Positions 17,257 through 28,081 are shown, counted from the first letter of the stretch. The stretch: DNA of 64,000 bases from Streptomyces sp. NBC_00287 (GCF_036173105.1 NZ_CP108053.1:62001-126000); one strand, 5' to 3'. Translations and numbers: made by a program. The notes: generated by a model not told the origin, from the sequence alone.

Positions 17257-18355
17257 TCATGCGAGCTGTTTGCCGAGGTCGTTCAGGGATGCCGCCGTTG
17301 CGGTGAGGGGATAGAGAGCGGCGTTGGCGCGGCCTGCGGCCTGGAGCGCGGGCAGCAGGCCGGCGATGGAGCGGAGCCGCTTGAGGTCCTGGGCCAGGGC
17401 GGTGGGGTTGGGTGAAGTCCGTGGCCAGGGCAGTCGCGGCGAGGGATTCACTCAGGCCGGGGACGGGCTGGTAGAGGACCGGTAGTCCGCAGGCTTGGGC
17501 TTCGAGGGCGACCAGGCCCATGGCTTCGAGGGTGGTCGAGGGCATGACGAGCGCGTCGTGGTCGGCGAAGGCGTGCCACAGCTGCGGACGGCTGAGCCAG
17601 CCGAGGTAGCGGACATGGACTTTGAGGAGGCGCAGGAGCGGTGTCAGGCCGTGAAAATGGTGGTGGGGTGCCGCGATGCTCAGTTCGACGGCCTGGGCGA
17701 CGGGCATGGCGCGCAGGAGGGCCTCGATGCCTTTCTCGGCGGTGAGGCGTCCGGCGTAGAGCAGCCGCAGATGTCCGGTGGGCCTGTGGGCTGGGCGTGG
17801 CGGTGGATTGGTGAGCAGGTGGTCGGGGATGCCCCAGGGGATCTTGGTGATCTTCCCACGGTCCGTGGTCGGGGCGAGTTGGAGCAGGCGGTCCGCCATG
17901 GCGCCGGCGGGGACGACGATGGCGTGGGCCGAGCGTGCGGTCTCCTGCAGGACGCGGAGTTGGTCGCGGTGCGCTTCGGCGAACAGGAGGTCGGTGCCGT
18001 GGACGAGTGCGATGCGGGGGTGGGTGGGCAGGGCGCGGATCAGGGCCGAGGTTGCGCCGAAGGCAAGATGCTGAAGGTGGAGAACGTCGATGCCGGCCGG
18101 GTCAATGCGTTGGGCCAGGTCTTTGCGCAGCGCGTCGACGTACGCCTGGAAGGCAGGCCCGGAGAGGCATTTGCCGGGGACGGTCATGAGCTCCAGCCCC
18201 GCAGGGAGGCGGGGCGGAGGTGTCTGCGGGGCGAGCATGAAGGCGCGGGCCGGGATCAGCGGGCTCTCGCCGGTGTAGAGATCGAGGAAGAGCTCGACGC
18301 TGCCTCCGGCGCTGCCGAAGGGCAGGTCGAGAGCGGTCGCCACGTAAGGGCTCAT
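17257..18355 (-). pseudogene. GT4 glycosyltransferase with one frameshift near the 3' end
   Basis: The first about 310 residues form a GT-B retaining glycosyltransferase: GSAGGSVELFLDLYTGES near the N-terminus, LRLLYAGRLTAEKGIEALLR at the start of the nucleotide-binding domain, and the E(x7)E region VMPSTTLEAMGLVALEAQAC. After ALATDFT the frame is lost, while the expected C-terminus (PTALAQDLKRLRSIAGLLPA, ending LNDLGKQLA) continues in another frame to 17257. One extra C near 17413-17417 explains this. If left uncorrected, the protein reads through to 17078 with a nonsense Arg/Pro tail. The disruption could be a sequencing error, and the gene may be functional. It overlaps the upstream deaminase-like gene by 4 bp. 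Confidence 0.75.
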
Positions 18356-18888
18356 GTGGTGCCTCCGGTGAACTCTTCGTAGAGGCGCGAGATGTCGATG
18401 CCGGTTGTTGCCGTGTATTTCAGGCCGTGCAGTTGGTAGCTGGCCGGGGCGCCGAGGCAGCGGATGAAGATGAGCTTGCCGAAGGTCATCTGGGGATAGA
18501 CACGGACTGGTTTGGCGGCGCGGATCTCCAGGGTCCAGTGGATGGCGTGGCCCTGGTGGCCGAGCGGGGCGGAGACATGAACCCAGACGCCGAGCGCGCC
18601 CATGGTGCGGTCGCCGTTGAGGAATTGGGCATACGCCTCCGACCCGGTCCTCTCATGGGTGACACCGAGGTAGAGGATGCCTGGCTCCAGGACCAGCCCG
18701 GAGGGAGGAATGGTCGTCTCGGCGTACGGGGTGGGCGCGGCGGCGTCGAGGCCCGCGGCGCAGATGCGCAGGGTGTCGCCGAGGCGCCAGTCGTAGGCGT
18801 TCGGCGAGAGGCGAGCCGGGTCGTACGGCTCGATGGTGATCTCGCCCGCGGCTCGGGCTGCGGCGATGGCGGGTCCGGTCAGGATCAC
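18352..18888 (-). CDS. dCTP deaminase-family paralogue B (retains Glu, lost Arg)
   Basis: A 178-residue dUTPase/dCTP-deaminase-fold protein starting at GTG 18888, in a 4-bp overlap with paralogue A. Family marks are SPNAYDWRLGDTL (28-40), VLEPGILYLG, and HWTLEIRAAKPVRVYP (117-132), in which E121 occupies the catalytic glutamate position (Glu138 of E. coli Dcd). The usual SSxxRLG motif has become RTMGALG (94-100), so the catalytic Arg position is Ala98 and the phosphate-binding Ser pair is gone. The C-terminal KYxxxxGPxPS is altered to KYTATTGIDIS. Alone it is unlikely to be a normal deaminase. See paralogue A. Confidence 0.82.
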   Translation of the reverse strand: MILTGPAIAAARAAGEITIEPYDPARLSPNAYDWRLGDTLRICAAGLDAAAPTPYAETTIPPSGLVLEPGILYLGVTHERTGSEAYAQFLNGDRTMGALGVWVHVSAPLGHQGHAIHWTLEIRAAKPVRVYPQMTFGKLIFIRCLGAPASYQLHGLKYTATTGIDISRLYEEFTGGTT

Positions 18889-19424
18889 GAGGCCACCGCC
18901 CGATGTTTTGTTGCGTCGCGCCAGTACGCGGAGGGTTGGGGACCGGCCGCCGCCTGGTACTTGCCGGCGTATGGGGTGATGGGGCCGGCGGAGGCGAAGA
19001 ACATGATCTGCCCGATCCGCATGCCCGCGTACACGCGCAGGGGGCGGATCGGTGTGAGCATGAGGGTCCACTGTCCGTGGAAGCCGATGTCGCCGATGGG
19101 GGCGGTGATTTCGACGAACAGGCCGAGGCGTCCGACGGAGGAGCGGCCGAACAGCAGCGGGACGAAGGTGTCGGAGCCGACCTCTTCGAGGGTGTGACCC
19201 AGGTAGAGCTCGCCGGGTTGGAGGACGTATCCGTCCGGGCCGATCACGAGGGCCGTGGTGGGATTGGGTTGGTGAGCATCCAGGATGTCGGCGGTGTAGG
19301 TGAGCAGTACGGGGCCGAGGCGGACGTTGTAGCTGTTGGGGTTGACCTGGTCGCGTGCGAAGGGTGTGATCCGCAGGCGGCCGTCCTGGGCGGCGGCGGT
19401 GATCTCGGGACCTGTGAGGATCAT
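18885..19424 (-). CDS. dCTP deaminase-family paralogue A (retains Arg, lost Glu)
   Basis: A 179-residue protein of the dCTP deaminase family, at the family's usual length. It keeps NPNSYNVRLGPVL (28-40), GRSSVGRLGLF (93-103, with S95, S96 and R99), GMRIGQI, and the nucleotide-tail motif GKYQAAAGPQPS (154-165). The catalytic glutamate region, normally TLEL, reads TLML with M122 in place of Glu. It therefore looks substrate-binding but not catalytic on its own. It overlaps the phosphatase start and paralogue B by 4 bp each, so the two paralogues should be made together. Canonical members convert dCTP to dUTP. Confidence 0.85.
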   Translation of the reverse strand: MILTGPEITAAAQDGRLRITPFARDQVNPNSYNVRLGPVLLTYTADILDAHQPNPTTALVIGPDGYVLQPGELYLGHTLEEVGSDTFVPLLFGRSSVGRLGLFVEITAPIGDIGFHGQWTLMLTPIRPLRVYAGMRIGQIMFFASAGPITPYAGKYQAAAGPQPSAYWRDATKHRAVAS

Positions 19425-20650
19425 CGCGCGCCTTCATGGGCGGGCGCGGTGAGGACGTGCTTGAGGGCCTGGCTGAGGAGCAGCCCTGCGGCGTGGGCGC
19501 GGCCGGCGAGGTAGGTGTCGGCGAGGTAGTCGGTGGTCAGCACAGTGGTGGTGGTGTCCGGCAGAGGGTCTGGCGCGGTGACGAGGGGGCCGGCCTGCTC
19601 GGCGAGGCGTTTCAGCAGGCTCTGAGGGTCCTGGCAGAAGCCTTCCGGGAGGTGGGCGTGGACGAGCTGATTGCCAAAGGGCTCAATGGCGAGTAGGTCG
19701 CCCAGGGTGAGGGCGTCGGCGAGTGGGACGGGACGCAGGGCGGTTTCGTTGAGGATGACCGCGTCGGCACCGAGCCCGGTGCGCAGGCAGGCGCCGAGGT
19801 CGACGAGCAGACCGTGGCGGTCCGGTACCGCGTGCCGGTACGCCTTGGCGATGGGTCCGAGCACGCCCGTCAGCTGACCGCTGATTGTGTCGATCCGTGT
19901 CTGTACGTCCGACAGGTCAGCGGGAAGGGCGGCTGGGGCGCGGTCCGGGAAGCGGGCGGTGCCTGCACCCCAGCCCGGTCCGACGGGCGTGGCGATCGCG
20001 TACCCGTCGGCGAGTTCGCGTCCTTTGACGATGAGCGTGTCACCGACCCGCATGGGCCCGTAGTGCTCGCTGTGGCAGTGTCCGGCGAAGATCACGTCGA
20101 GGAAGGGGCAGGCGGCCGCCAGTTTGAGGTCCTGGTCGAAACCGGAGTGGCTGAGCAGGATCCAGCCGTCCACTTCGTGGTGGTGGGCGAGCATCACTTC
20201 GCGCAGCGCCTGGACGGGATCCGTGACGTCCTGTTCGGGCCGCTGGCCGGCGGGGATGGAGTGGAAAGCCTGCTGCCCGATCACCGCGGTGACGCCGACG
20301 TGTTGGCCGCCGACGTCGGCGATCCGCAGACGCCGGAACAGCGGGTCGCCTGTATGGGCGTGGACGGCGTTGGCGCAGACGGTGAGCCGGTGGAGTGCGG
20401 GTTCGAAGTGGTGGGGCCAGCCGTGGTTGCCGGGGGCCAGGACGTCGTACAGCTTGAGCAGGATCGCGCGCTCGATGCTGCCGTGGGCGAGGCGGTAATA
20501 GCCGCTGCCCTCGAAGAAGTCGCCGCAGTCCACGACGAGCGAGGTCGGGCGAAGCACATGGAGGTGGTTGAGGAAGGGGGCGGCGTTGGCGAGGGTGGAG
20601 TGGACGTCGGTGGTGGCCACGATCTGGCGCAGGGTGCGAGTGGCAGTCAT
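19421..20650 (-). CDS. Metallophosphatase / 5'-nucleotidase family
   Basis: A 409-residue protein starting at ATG 20650. All metallophosphoesterase motifs are visible: TDVHS (D15, H17), CGDFFEG (G43-D44), APGNHGW (N75-H76), a LLSHSG histidine and AGHCHSEH. A C-terminal 5'-nucleotidase-like domain includes ADAVILNETALRPVPLADAL and LLAIEPFGNQLV, where UshA-type enzymes bind the nucleoside. There is no signal peptide, unlike periplasmic UshA, so it acts inside the cell. It probably removes phosphate from a nucleotide intermediate made by the operon. It overlaps the MurA-like stop and the next start by 4 bp each. Confidence 0.85.
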   Translation of the reverse strand: MTATRTLRQIVATTDVHSTLANAAPFLNHLHVLRPTSLVVDCGDFFEGSGYYRLAHGSIERAILLKLYDVLAPGNHGWPHHFEPALHRLTVCANAVHAHTGDPLFRRLRIADVGGQHVGVTAVIGQQAFHSIPAGQRPEQDVTDPVQALREVMLAHHHEVDGWILLSHSGFDQDLKLAAACPFLDVIFAGHCHSEHYGPMRVGDTLIVKGRELADGYAIATPVGPGWGAGTARFPDRAPAALPADLSDVQTRIDTISGQLTGVLGPIAKAYRHAVPDRHGLLVDLGACLRTGLGADAVILNETALRPVPLADALTLGDLLAIEPFGNQLVHAHLPEGFCQDPQSLLKRLAEQAGPLVTAPDPLPDTTTTVLTTDYLADTYLAGRAHAAGLLLSQALKHVLTAPAHEGAR

Positions 20651-21975
20651 GGGGTGACCTCGCAGATGTCGGCGCCCAGGGCACGCAGCTTGCCGGGCAG
20701 GTCGGCGTGGCCGCGGCGGAGCTGGTCGAGTCCGCCGACGGTGGTGACGCCTCGGGCGGTGAGGCCGGCGACCATGAGGGCGGAGCCGGTGCGGATGTCG
20801 GTGGCCTCCACGCCCGCCCCGGTCAGCTCCTGGGGCCCGGTCAGGCGGCACTCGGTGGGCGAGATCTCCTCGACGTCGGCGCCGAGGCGGGCCAGTTGGG
20901 GCAACAGGTTGCCGTGGCGGCCGGGGTTGATCGCGTCGGCGAACAGGTGGGTGCCGGGCAGGCCGAGGGCGAGTGCCATCAGGGGTGGTTCGAAGTCGGC
21001 GTCCAGTCCCCCAGGGCTGAGGGAGGCGATGGCCCGCAGAGGACGGGCCGTCGGCCGCGTGTCCTGGGCACTGACGGACAGGGCGTTGGCCTCGGCGCCG
21101 GCGGGGATGCCTAGTTGCTGAAGGGCGGCCACGAGCGGGCCTACGTCCTTGCCGTGTACGCCGTCGATACGAGCCGTACCCCTGGTCGCTGCGATCGCGC
21201 ATGCCAGCGTGCCTGCCTCAACCTTGTCTCCGGGCACCTGCCAGACGACAGCGTCGCCTTCCTGGCCCGCGGATGGGGGCGAGAGGGTGAGGAGGCGCTC
21301 GCCGGCCCGCGTCTGCCAGCCCACGGAGCACAGGGCGTCGAGCACGGACAGGACTTCCGGTGAGAGGTTGGGCTCGCCCAGCCGTAACGGGCGGCGGGTT
21401 GTCAGGGCGCGCAGTACGGCGGCCACAGTGGCCCCGCGGGAGCGGAACGGCAGAACCAGGGACACCGTGCCGGTGCGTGGGGTGCCGGCCTTGACGCGGT
21501 AGCCGGAGTCGTCCACGACGCTCCGGTCGCCGAACGCCTCGTACACCGTGAAGTGCAGTTCCATTCCGCGCGCGCCGATTCGGCAGCCTCCGGGCCAGGG
21601 CAGTCGTGCCTCGCCATGCTGGGCGAGCAGGGCGGGCACCAAGTAGTACGAGGCGCGGATGTGGGCGGCCTGGGCCAGCACGGGGAAGATGCAGCGGCTC
21701 TCGGCCGGCAGGATCACGGCGGTGGTCGGTTCACCGACGGGCTGCGCAATGTGCCACCCGGCCTGCTGCAACAGGGCCAGCATGATCTGGACATCCGTAG
21801 TCGCCGGGATATTACTCAGCCGGACCGGGCGCCCAACAGCTGCTGCGCAGGCCAGCAGCGGCAGGGCGGCGTTCTTGGAGCCGTCGACGGTGACCGTTCC
21901 CGCGAGCGGTGGCCCAGGTCGTACGGCGATCACCTCGGCGGCTCGTCGAGGTGAGGTTGAGGTGGTGACTGGCAC
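20647..21975 (-). CDS. Enolpyruvyl transferase, MurA/NikO-like
   Basis: A 442-residue EPSP-synthase/MurA-fold protein. I place the start at GTG 21975, because AAAGGAG lies six bases upstream on the minus strand. An ATG at 22047 would add 24 residues. MurA landmarks are DGSKNAALPLLAC (K34, N35), PGGCRIGARGMELH with the active Cys131, the GGLDADFEPPLMAL region (catalytic Asp area, about 322-335) and NPGRHGNLLPQLARLGADVE. Sequence outside these motifs diverges from housekeeping MurA. In nikkomycin and polyoxin pathways such paralogues put enolpyruvate on UMP, and the neighbours here (nucleotidase, deaminase-like) fit a nucleotide substrate. Substrate inferred. Confidence 0.88.
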   Translation of the reverse strand: MPVTTSTSPRRAAEVIAVRPGPPLAGTVTVDGSKNAALPLLACAAAVGRPVRLSNIPATTDVQIMLALLQQAGWHIAQPVGEPTTAVILPAESRCIFPVLAQAAHIRASYYLVPALLAQHGEARLPWPGGCRIGARGMELHFTVYEAFGDRSVVDDSGYRVKAGTPRTGTVSLVLPFRSRGATVAAVLRALTTRRPLRLGEPNLSPEVLSVLDALCSVGWQTRAGERLLTLSPPSAGQEGDAVVWQVPGDKVEAGTLACAIAATRGTARIDGVHGKDVGPLVAALQQLGIPAGAEANALSVSAQDTRPTARPLRAIASLSPGGLDADFEPPLMALALGLPGTHLFADAINPGRHGNLLPQLARLGADVEEISPTECRLTGPQELTGAGVEATDIRTGSALMVAGLTARGVTTVGGLDQLRRGHADLPGKLRALGADICEVTP

Positions 21976-21977
21976 GG

Positions 21978-22409
21978 TCAACTCCTTTGCGGAGGAAGGG
22001 AGATCTTCTGGCGCGAGCTGGTGGTCAGGGCGATCTCGGCCCAGCACTGTTTGCCCATGGATGTTGGATGGGCGCCGTGCCGGTCGGCGAGTGCGGTCAC
22101 GAGGAACAGGCCGCGGCCCCTCTCGCTGTGCCCGTCCGGGAGGCCGGGCCGGGGCAGCACCGGGCTGGAGTCCGAGACCTCGATGCGCAGGACGGCCCCG
22201 GCGACACGGACGGTCACGGAGACCTGTCCGGTGTGGGTGTGCTGGACCGCGTTGGTGACCAGCTCGCTGACTACCAGCTCAGCGGTGTGCAGCACTTCGT
22301 CGTCCAGCTCCGCCTTCCAGCCCGCTATCGCGTCCACGGTCTGGTGCCGAGCAGCGGTGACCGCTGCTGGTGTGGCGGGTACGGAGAGGGTGAGCTGGTG
22401 CGCTGCCAT
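21978..22409 (-). CDS. HATPase_c ATP-binding protein (anti-sigma-kinase-like)
   Basis: A 143-residue stand-alone histidine-kinase-type ATPase domain. The N box is AELVVSELVTNAVQH (residues about 44-58), the G1-like box is RIEVSDSSPVLP, and GRGLFLVTALADRHG is the G2 box. Streptomycetes have many such regulatory proteins, related to RsbW/SpoIIAB. It ends two bases before the enolpyruvyl transferase start, so it heads this operon. It is divergent from an XRE regulator. A switch for the cluster is plausible but unproven. Confidence 0.85.
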   Translation of the reverse strand: MAAHQLTLSVPATPAAVTAARHQTVDAIAGWKAELDDEVLHTAELVVSELVTNAVQHTHTGQVSVTVRVAGAVLRIEVSDSSPVLPRPGLPDGHSERGRGLFLVTALADRHGAHPTSMGKQCWAEIALTTSSRQKISLPPQRS

Positions 22410-22586
22410 GAGCGGCCTCCCGGAGTGAGTGCGGCCACTTCACGCAACCAGCTCGTCGCGATGGGTGGTTAGCCCGGGTGCGGGCGCTGCATCGGTAATG
22501 CAGGTGCTGCATTACGGCGAAGTACGGCTGATCTACTCTCGGTTGAGCAGGCAGGATCGGCGGCGGCGGAAAGGGGCCGGTGGCAG
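22410..22586. promoter_or_regulatory. Divergent promoter region of the nucleotide-type cluster
   Basis: 177 bp separate the minus-strand operon from the plus-strand XRE/flavoprotein pair. Both transcripts must start here. A direct repeat of GCTGCAT/GCTGCAT spaced 18 bp (in the run around 22486-22514) is the only obvious symmetric element and could bind the XRE protein. Confidence 0.4.
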
Positions 22587-23858
22587 ATGGCCGAAGCACG
22601 CAGCGAAGCCAGACGGATCGGCGAAGTGATCCGTCAGGCACGGGTGTTACAGCGGCGCTCGCAGAAGGACGTCGCCGCCGCGCTCGGCTATCACCAGTCC
22701 AAGGTGAGTCGCCTGGAGGGCGGCCGGGGCACCGAGGACATCCGTGTGCTGCGCGCCGTCGCGTGGGAACTCAAGATTCCGCCTGAGCGGTTAGGTCTCG
22801 CTGCTGCTCCCGATGCCCACGCCACCGATCCCGAAGCTGAAGATATGCACCGCCGCACCTTCCTCGCCGCGAGCGTGGCCGCTCTCGCGACCCCGGCCAC
22901 GCCTGCCGCCGCTCACGACGACCTCGTCCAGGCGCTCCTGCCCGGCCCGAGCCCTGCGAGTACCGGCGCTCCGCTGGAGACGGCGGATCTCCGCGAACGG
23001 CTGGGCGCTGCCCGCCGGCTCTTCTCCACCTGCCACTACACACAACTGGAACGCGCGCTGCCCGGCCTGATTGCCGACCTCAGGCTGGCTTCCAGCAGCG
23101 CGACGGACAGTGACGTGCTGTCCGCACTGCTGGCCACGGCCTACCAGACGTCGACCAGCCTTCTCCTCAAGCAGCACGACCAGGGCAACGCATGGCTCGC
23201 CGCCGGCCGGGCGATGGCCGAGGCCGAACGCTGTGGCGACCCGGTCGTCCTCGCCTCCAGCGTCCGCGTACAGGCCCACGTCCTGGCCCGCGAGAAGCAC
23301 GCCGCCCAGGCCGTCACCCTCGTGAGGCATACGGCCGGCCAGCTGACCGGCTCCTACGACCTGCGTTCCCCGAAGTACCTCGGAGCCGTAGGGCTGTTGC
23401 TGCTGCGCGGCGTGACAGCTGCCAGCGCGGGAGGCGACCGCGGAGCCACCGAGGAGTTCCTCGCCGAGGCCAAAGAGGTGGCCCGGTTCGTCTGCCTCGA
23501 CCGGCCTGATGCCTGGGCGAACTTCAGCCCGACCAACGTGGCCCTCCACGAGCTGAGCTCCCTGGTGGCCTTCGGCGACTCCGGCCTGGCCCTGAAGGCA
23601 GCCCGCCCCCTCATGCGCCGCCACATCCCCGTCCCCGAGCGCCGCGCCGCCCTGTGGGTGGAAGCGGCCCGCGCCTACAGCCAGCAGGGCCGCCTCGCCG
23701 ACGGCTACCAGGCCCTGCGCATCGCCGAGACCTGCGCTGCCCAGGACATCCGCCGCCCTGACGTCCGCGACCTGGTCGCCGATATGGCCGCCCGCGACCG
23801 CCGCCGTACCCTGCCACAACTGCATCGCTTCAGCCGCCAACTGGGAGCCCCCGCGTGA
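22587..23858 (+). CDS. XRE-family regulator with TPR-like C-terminal domain
   Basis: A 423-residue regulator. The Cro/C1 helix-turn-helix covers residues 11-70, with RSQKDVAAALGYHQSKVSRL as the HTH core. A short stretch MHRRTFLAASVAALATP (87-103) looks like a remnant Tat-type segment, as often seen inside this family, and the rest is helical repeats. It is divergent from the enolpyruvyl-transferase operon and overlaps the flavoprotein gene by 4 bp. It is the likely pathway regulator, from position. Confidence 0.85.
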   Translation: MAEARSEARRIGEVIRQARVLQRRSQKDVAAALGYHQSKVSRLEGGRGTEDIRVLRAVAWELKIPPERLGLAAAPDAHATDPEAEDMHRRTFLAASVAALATPATPAAAHDDLVQALLPGPSPASTGAPLETADLRERLGAARRLFSTCHYTQLERALPGLIADLRLASSSATDSDVLSALLATAYQTSTSLLLKQHDQGNAWLAAGRAMAEAERCGDPVVLASSVRVQAHVLAREKHAAQAVTLVRHTAGQLTGSYDLRSPKYLGAVGLLLLRGVTAASAGGDRGATEEFLAEAKEVARFVCLDRPDAWANFSPTNVALHELSSLVAFGDSGLALKAARPLMRRHIPVPERRAALWVEAARAYSQQGRLADGYQALRIAETCAAQDIRRPDVRDLVADMAARDRRRTLPQLHRFSRQLGAPA

Positions 23859-24403
23859 GTGAGCCGAACACCCCGAAGCCCTTCCTGTACGTCGTCGTCT
23901 GCGCGTGCGGCATCGCTGGCGACGTCGGCAAACTGATCACCGCAGCGCAGGAACGCCACTGGGACGTCGGGATCGTCGCCACCGCGCAGGGCCTGGGCTT
24001 CCTCGACGCAGAAGCGATCCAGGCACAGACCGGCTACCCGATCCGCTCCGCCTGGCGCACCCCCGGCGAAGCCCGCCCCCTGCCGCCCGCCGACGCCATC
24101 GCCGTCGCACCTGCCACCTTCAACACGATCAACAAATGGGCCGCCGGGATCAGCGACACCCTCGCCCTGGGCATCCTGTGCGAGGCATACGGCATGAACA
24201 TCCCCACCGCCGTCCTGCCCTACCTCAACTCCGCCCAGGCCGCCCACCCCGCCTACCACCGCAGCCTCAACCACCTACGCGAAATGGGCGTACTCATCGG
24301 TTCCTACGAACCCCACCGGCCCAAAACCGGCGGCGGCGCCGACCGCTTCCACTGGCACGAAGCCCTGGATCTATTGGACCCACACCTCGCACCTCGCCCA
24401 TAA
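23855..24403 (+). CDS. Flavoprotein (phosphopantothenoylcysteine decarboxylase-like)
   Basis: A 182-residue protein of the HFCD flavoprotein superfamily. It shows FLYVVVCACGIAGDVGKLI (N-terminal FMN-binding strand-loop), the PADAIAVAPATFNTINKWA block typical of the family's PANxNT-like motif, and LPYLNSAQAAHPAYHRSL. Relatives decarboxylate C-terminal cysteines (EpiD) or phosphopantothenoylcysteine. The active His is not certain here. This protein is co-transcribed with the XRE regulator, and the pair is common in Streptomyces, so its link to the divergent operon is only positional. Confidence 0.8.
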   Translation: MSEPNTPKPFLYVVVCACGIAGDVGKLITAAQERHWDVGIVATAQGLGFLDAEAIQAQTGYPIRSAWRTPGEARPLPPADAIAVAPATFNTINKWAAGISDTLALGILCEAYGMNIPTAVLPYLNSAQAAHPAYHRSLNHLREMGVLIGSYEPHRPKTGGGADRFHWHEALDLLDPHLAPRP

Positions 24404-24418
24404 CGCTCCCACGCTCGA

Positions 24419-24446
24419 GGGAACATCCCCGCGAGCGCGGGAAGCG
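24419..24446. repeat. Solitary type I-E CRISPR-like repeat
   Basis: A single 28-base stretch beginning GGGAACATCCCCGCGAGCG resembles actinobacterial type I-E CRISPR repeats read in reverse. No second copy with spacer-length separation follows, and no cas genes are nearby. It also forms a short hairpin just after the flavoprotein stop, so it may simply be a terminator. Confidence 0.3.
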
Positions 24447-24899
24447 GCCACCCCGGCCACGGGCGCGCAGGCGAAGCCGACGCCGCCAATTCTCACAATC
24501 TCCGGAACACCCCAGTCACCACCCGCGATCACCACCATCGTCGCGGCCACAGGGAGCGGGCACGCGACAGAGTCGCCTGCTCGGTCCCCAGGTTCACCGT
24601 CAGGGATCCGGAGGAACGCTGGCTGCACCCGGAGGAGGTGGGTGTCGGGGTGGGGTTCCTCGTAGCGGTCCAAGACCTTCTGGCGGGGCGGCCGGCCTCC
24701 AGGACCTGACCAGCTCGCCCCACCAGCCGGGACTGCCGTGGCGGGTTGGACCTCCTCTGCGCCGGGTGACCAGGTGTCGCCATTCCGTGAACCGTGGCTC
24801 TGGCACAACTTCTATGACTGGGCCCCTGAGTCACGGCTGGGCGCTTCAAGGACTGTCCAGCCGATCATGGGACTTCACGCTTAGGTCGTTGGTGTGGAC
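24447..24899. other. Gap without a supported gene
   Basis: About 450 bp with short open frames of no recognisable coding quality. Its 3' end (from about 24795) looks like the leader region of the IS5-family fragment that follows. Confidence 0.4.
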
Positions 24900-27217
<2,318 letters not shown>

Positions 27218-28081
27218 TCACCGTTCGCCTGGCACGGGGAGCCGGCGCCGCTCCAGACGCTCGTGGAAGAGCCGGCCGACCAGAGCCCCTCCGTACACCA
27301 CGAAACCCACGCCGACCAGCCAGGACTGCAGAACCAGGACGGTCCCGAACGGACCGTACGTCACCGTGTTCGACGCGATCAGCGGCGAGAAGACGTGCTG
27401 GGAGAAGACCCGCAGCCCGAGGAGCCCCAGCGCCGTCGCCGCGGCCCCCGGCACGAGCGCCCGCCAGCGGATGCGGCCGCAGAGCAGCAGCCGCTGCGAC
27501 CACCAGAAGAAGACGAACGCGCCGACCACATCGACCCCGGCGACCAGCACCGACTTCAGAGCGGACGCCTCCTCGGGGGTGGGCGCGGCGAAGAACAGCA
27601 GCAGGGAGCCGGTCAGTACGGCCAGCCAGACGACATGGCGCCACATCGTGTGCCAGCGCGCCGTCGGCAGGTCCCACACCCGCTCGTACCCGGTCTGTAC
27701 GGCCGCGCCGAAGGTCACACCGAACGCGGCCAGCGCGGCGAGTCCGAGCGCCGTGGTGCGCTGCAGGGCCTGCCCCGGCCGGCCGAACATCCGCTCGACC
27801 TCCTCCTGCGACACCTCCGACACACCAAGGCCCTGGACCAGCCACCTGGCGAAGCCCTGACCTCTCGCGAGGTCGGCCGCCGCGACGACGACCAACAACG
27901 GCAGCAGCGTGAGGAAGCTCAGCGCCGCGAAGCCCATGGCACGGTGCATCAGCTCCATCTCGCGCCCCCGGTTCCAGACCACCCCGATCCACGAGCTGAG
28001 CACCCACCGATGGAGCCGAGCGAACCAATGGCCGTGGTGCGCGGCGTGGTCGTCTTCCGGCGCACCGAATCTGAAGCGCAT
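27218..28081 (-). CDS. YihY/BrkB-family membrane protein
   Basis: A 287-residue integral membrane protein starting at ATG 28081 (MRFRFGAPEDDHAAHHGHW). The family core is visible: HRAMGFAALSFLTLLPLLVV (first helix), RTTALGLAALAAFGVTFGAA, and later FGTVLVLQSWLVGVGFVVYG, with six hydrophobic segments. YihY proteins are inner-membrane proteins of unsettled function, despite old labels such as ribonuclease BN. The gene lies between the inverted copies of the 29-bp repeat. Confidence 0.85.
   Translation of the reverse strand: MRFRFGAPEDDHAAHHGHWFARLHRWVLSSWIGVVWNRGREMELMHRAMGFAALSFLTLLPLLVVVAAADLARGQGFARWLVQGLGVSEVSQEEVERMFGRPGQALQRTTALGLAALAAFGVTFGAAVQTGYERVWDLPTARWHTMWRHVVWLAVLTGSLLLFFAAPTPEEASALKSVLVAGVDVVGAFVFFWWSQRLLLCGRIRWRALVPGAAATALGLLGLRVFSQHVFSPLIASNTVTYGPFGTVLVLQSWLVGVGFVVYGGALVGRLFHERLERRRLPVPGER

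Noticed and set aside
18885..19424. Ordinary housekeeping dCTP deaminase
   Set aside because: The catalytic glutamate position is Met and the gene sits in a specialised operon beside a complementary paralogue.
20647..21975. Housekeeping MurA
   Set aside because: Catalytic motifs are kept, but surrounding sequence is diverged and the neighbours are nucleotide-processing and tailoring genes, not cell-wall genes.
24419..24446. CRISPR array
   Set aside because: Only one repeat-like unit, no second repeat at spacer distance and no cas genes.
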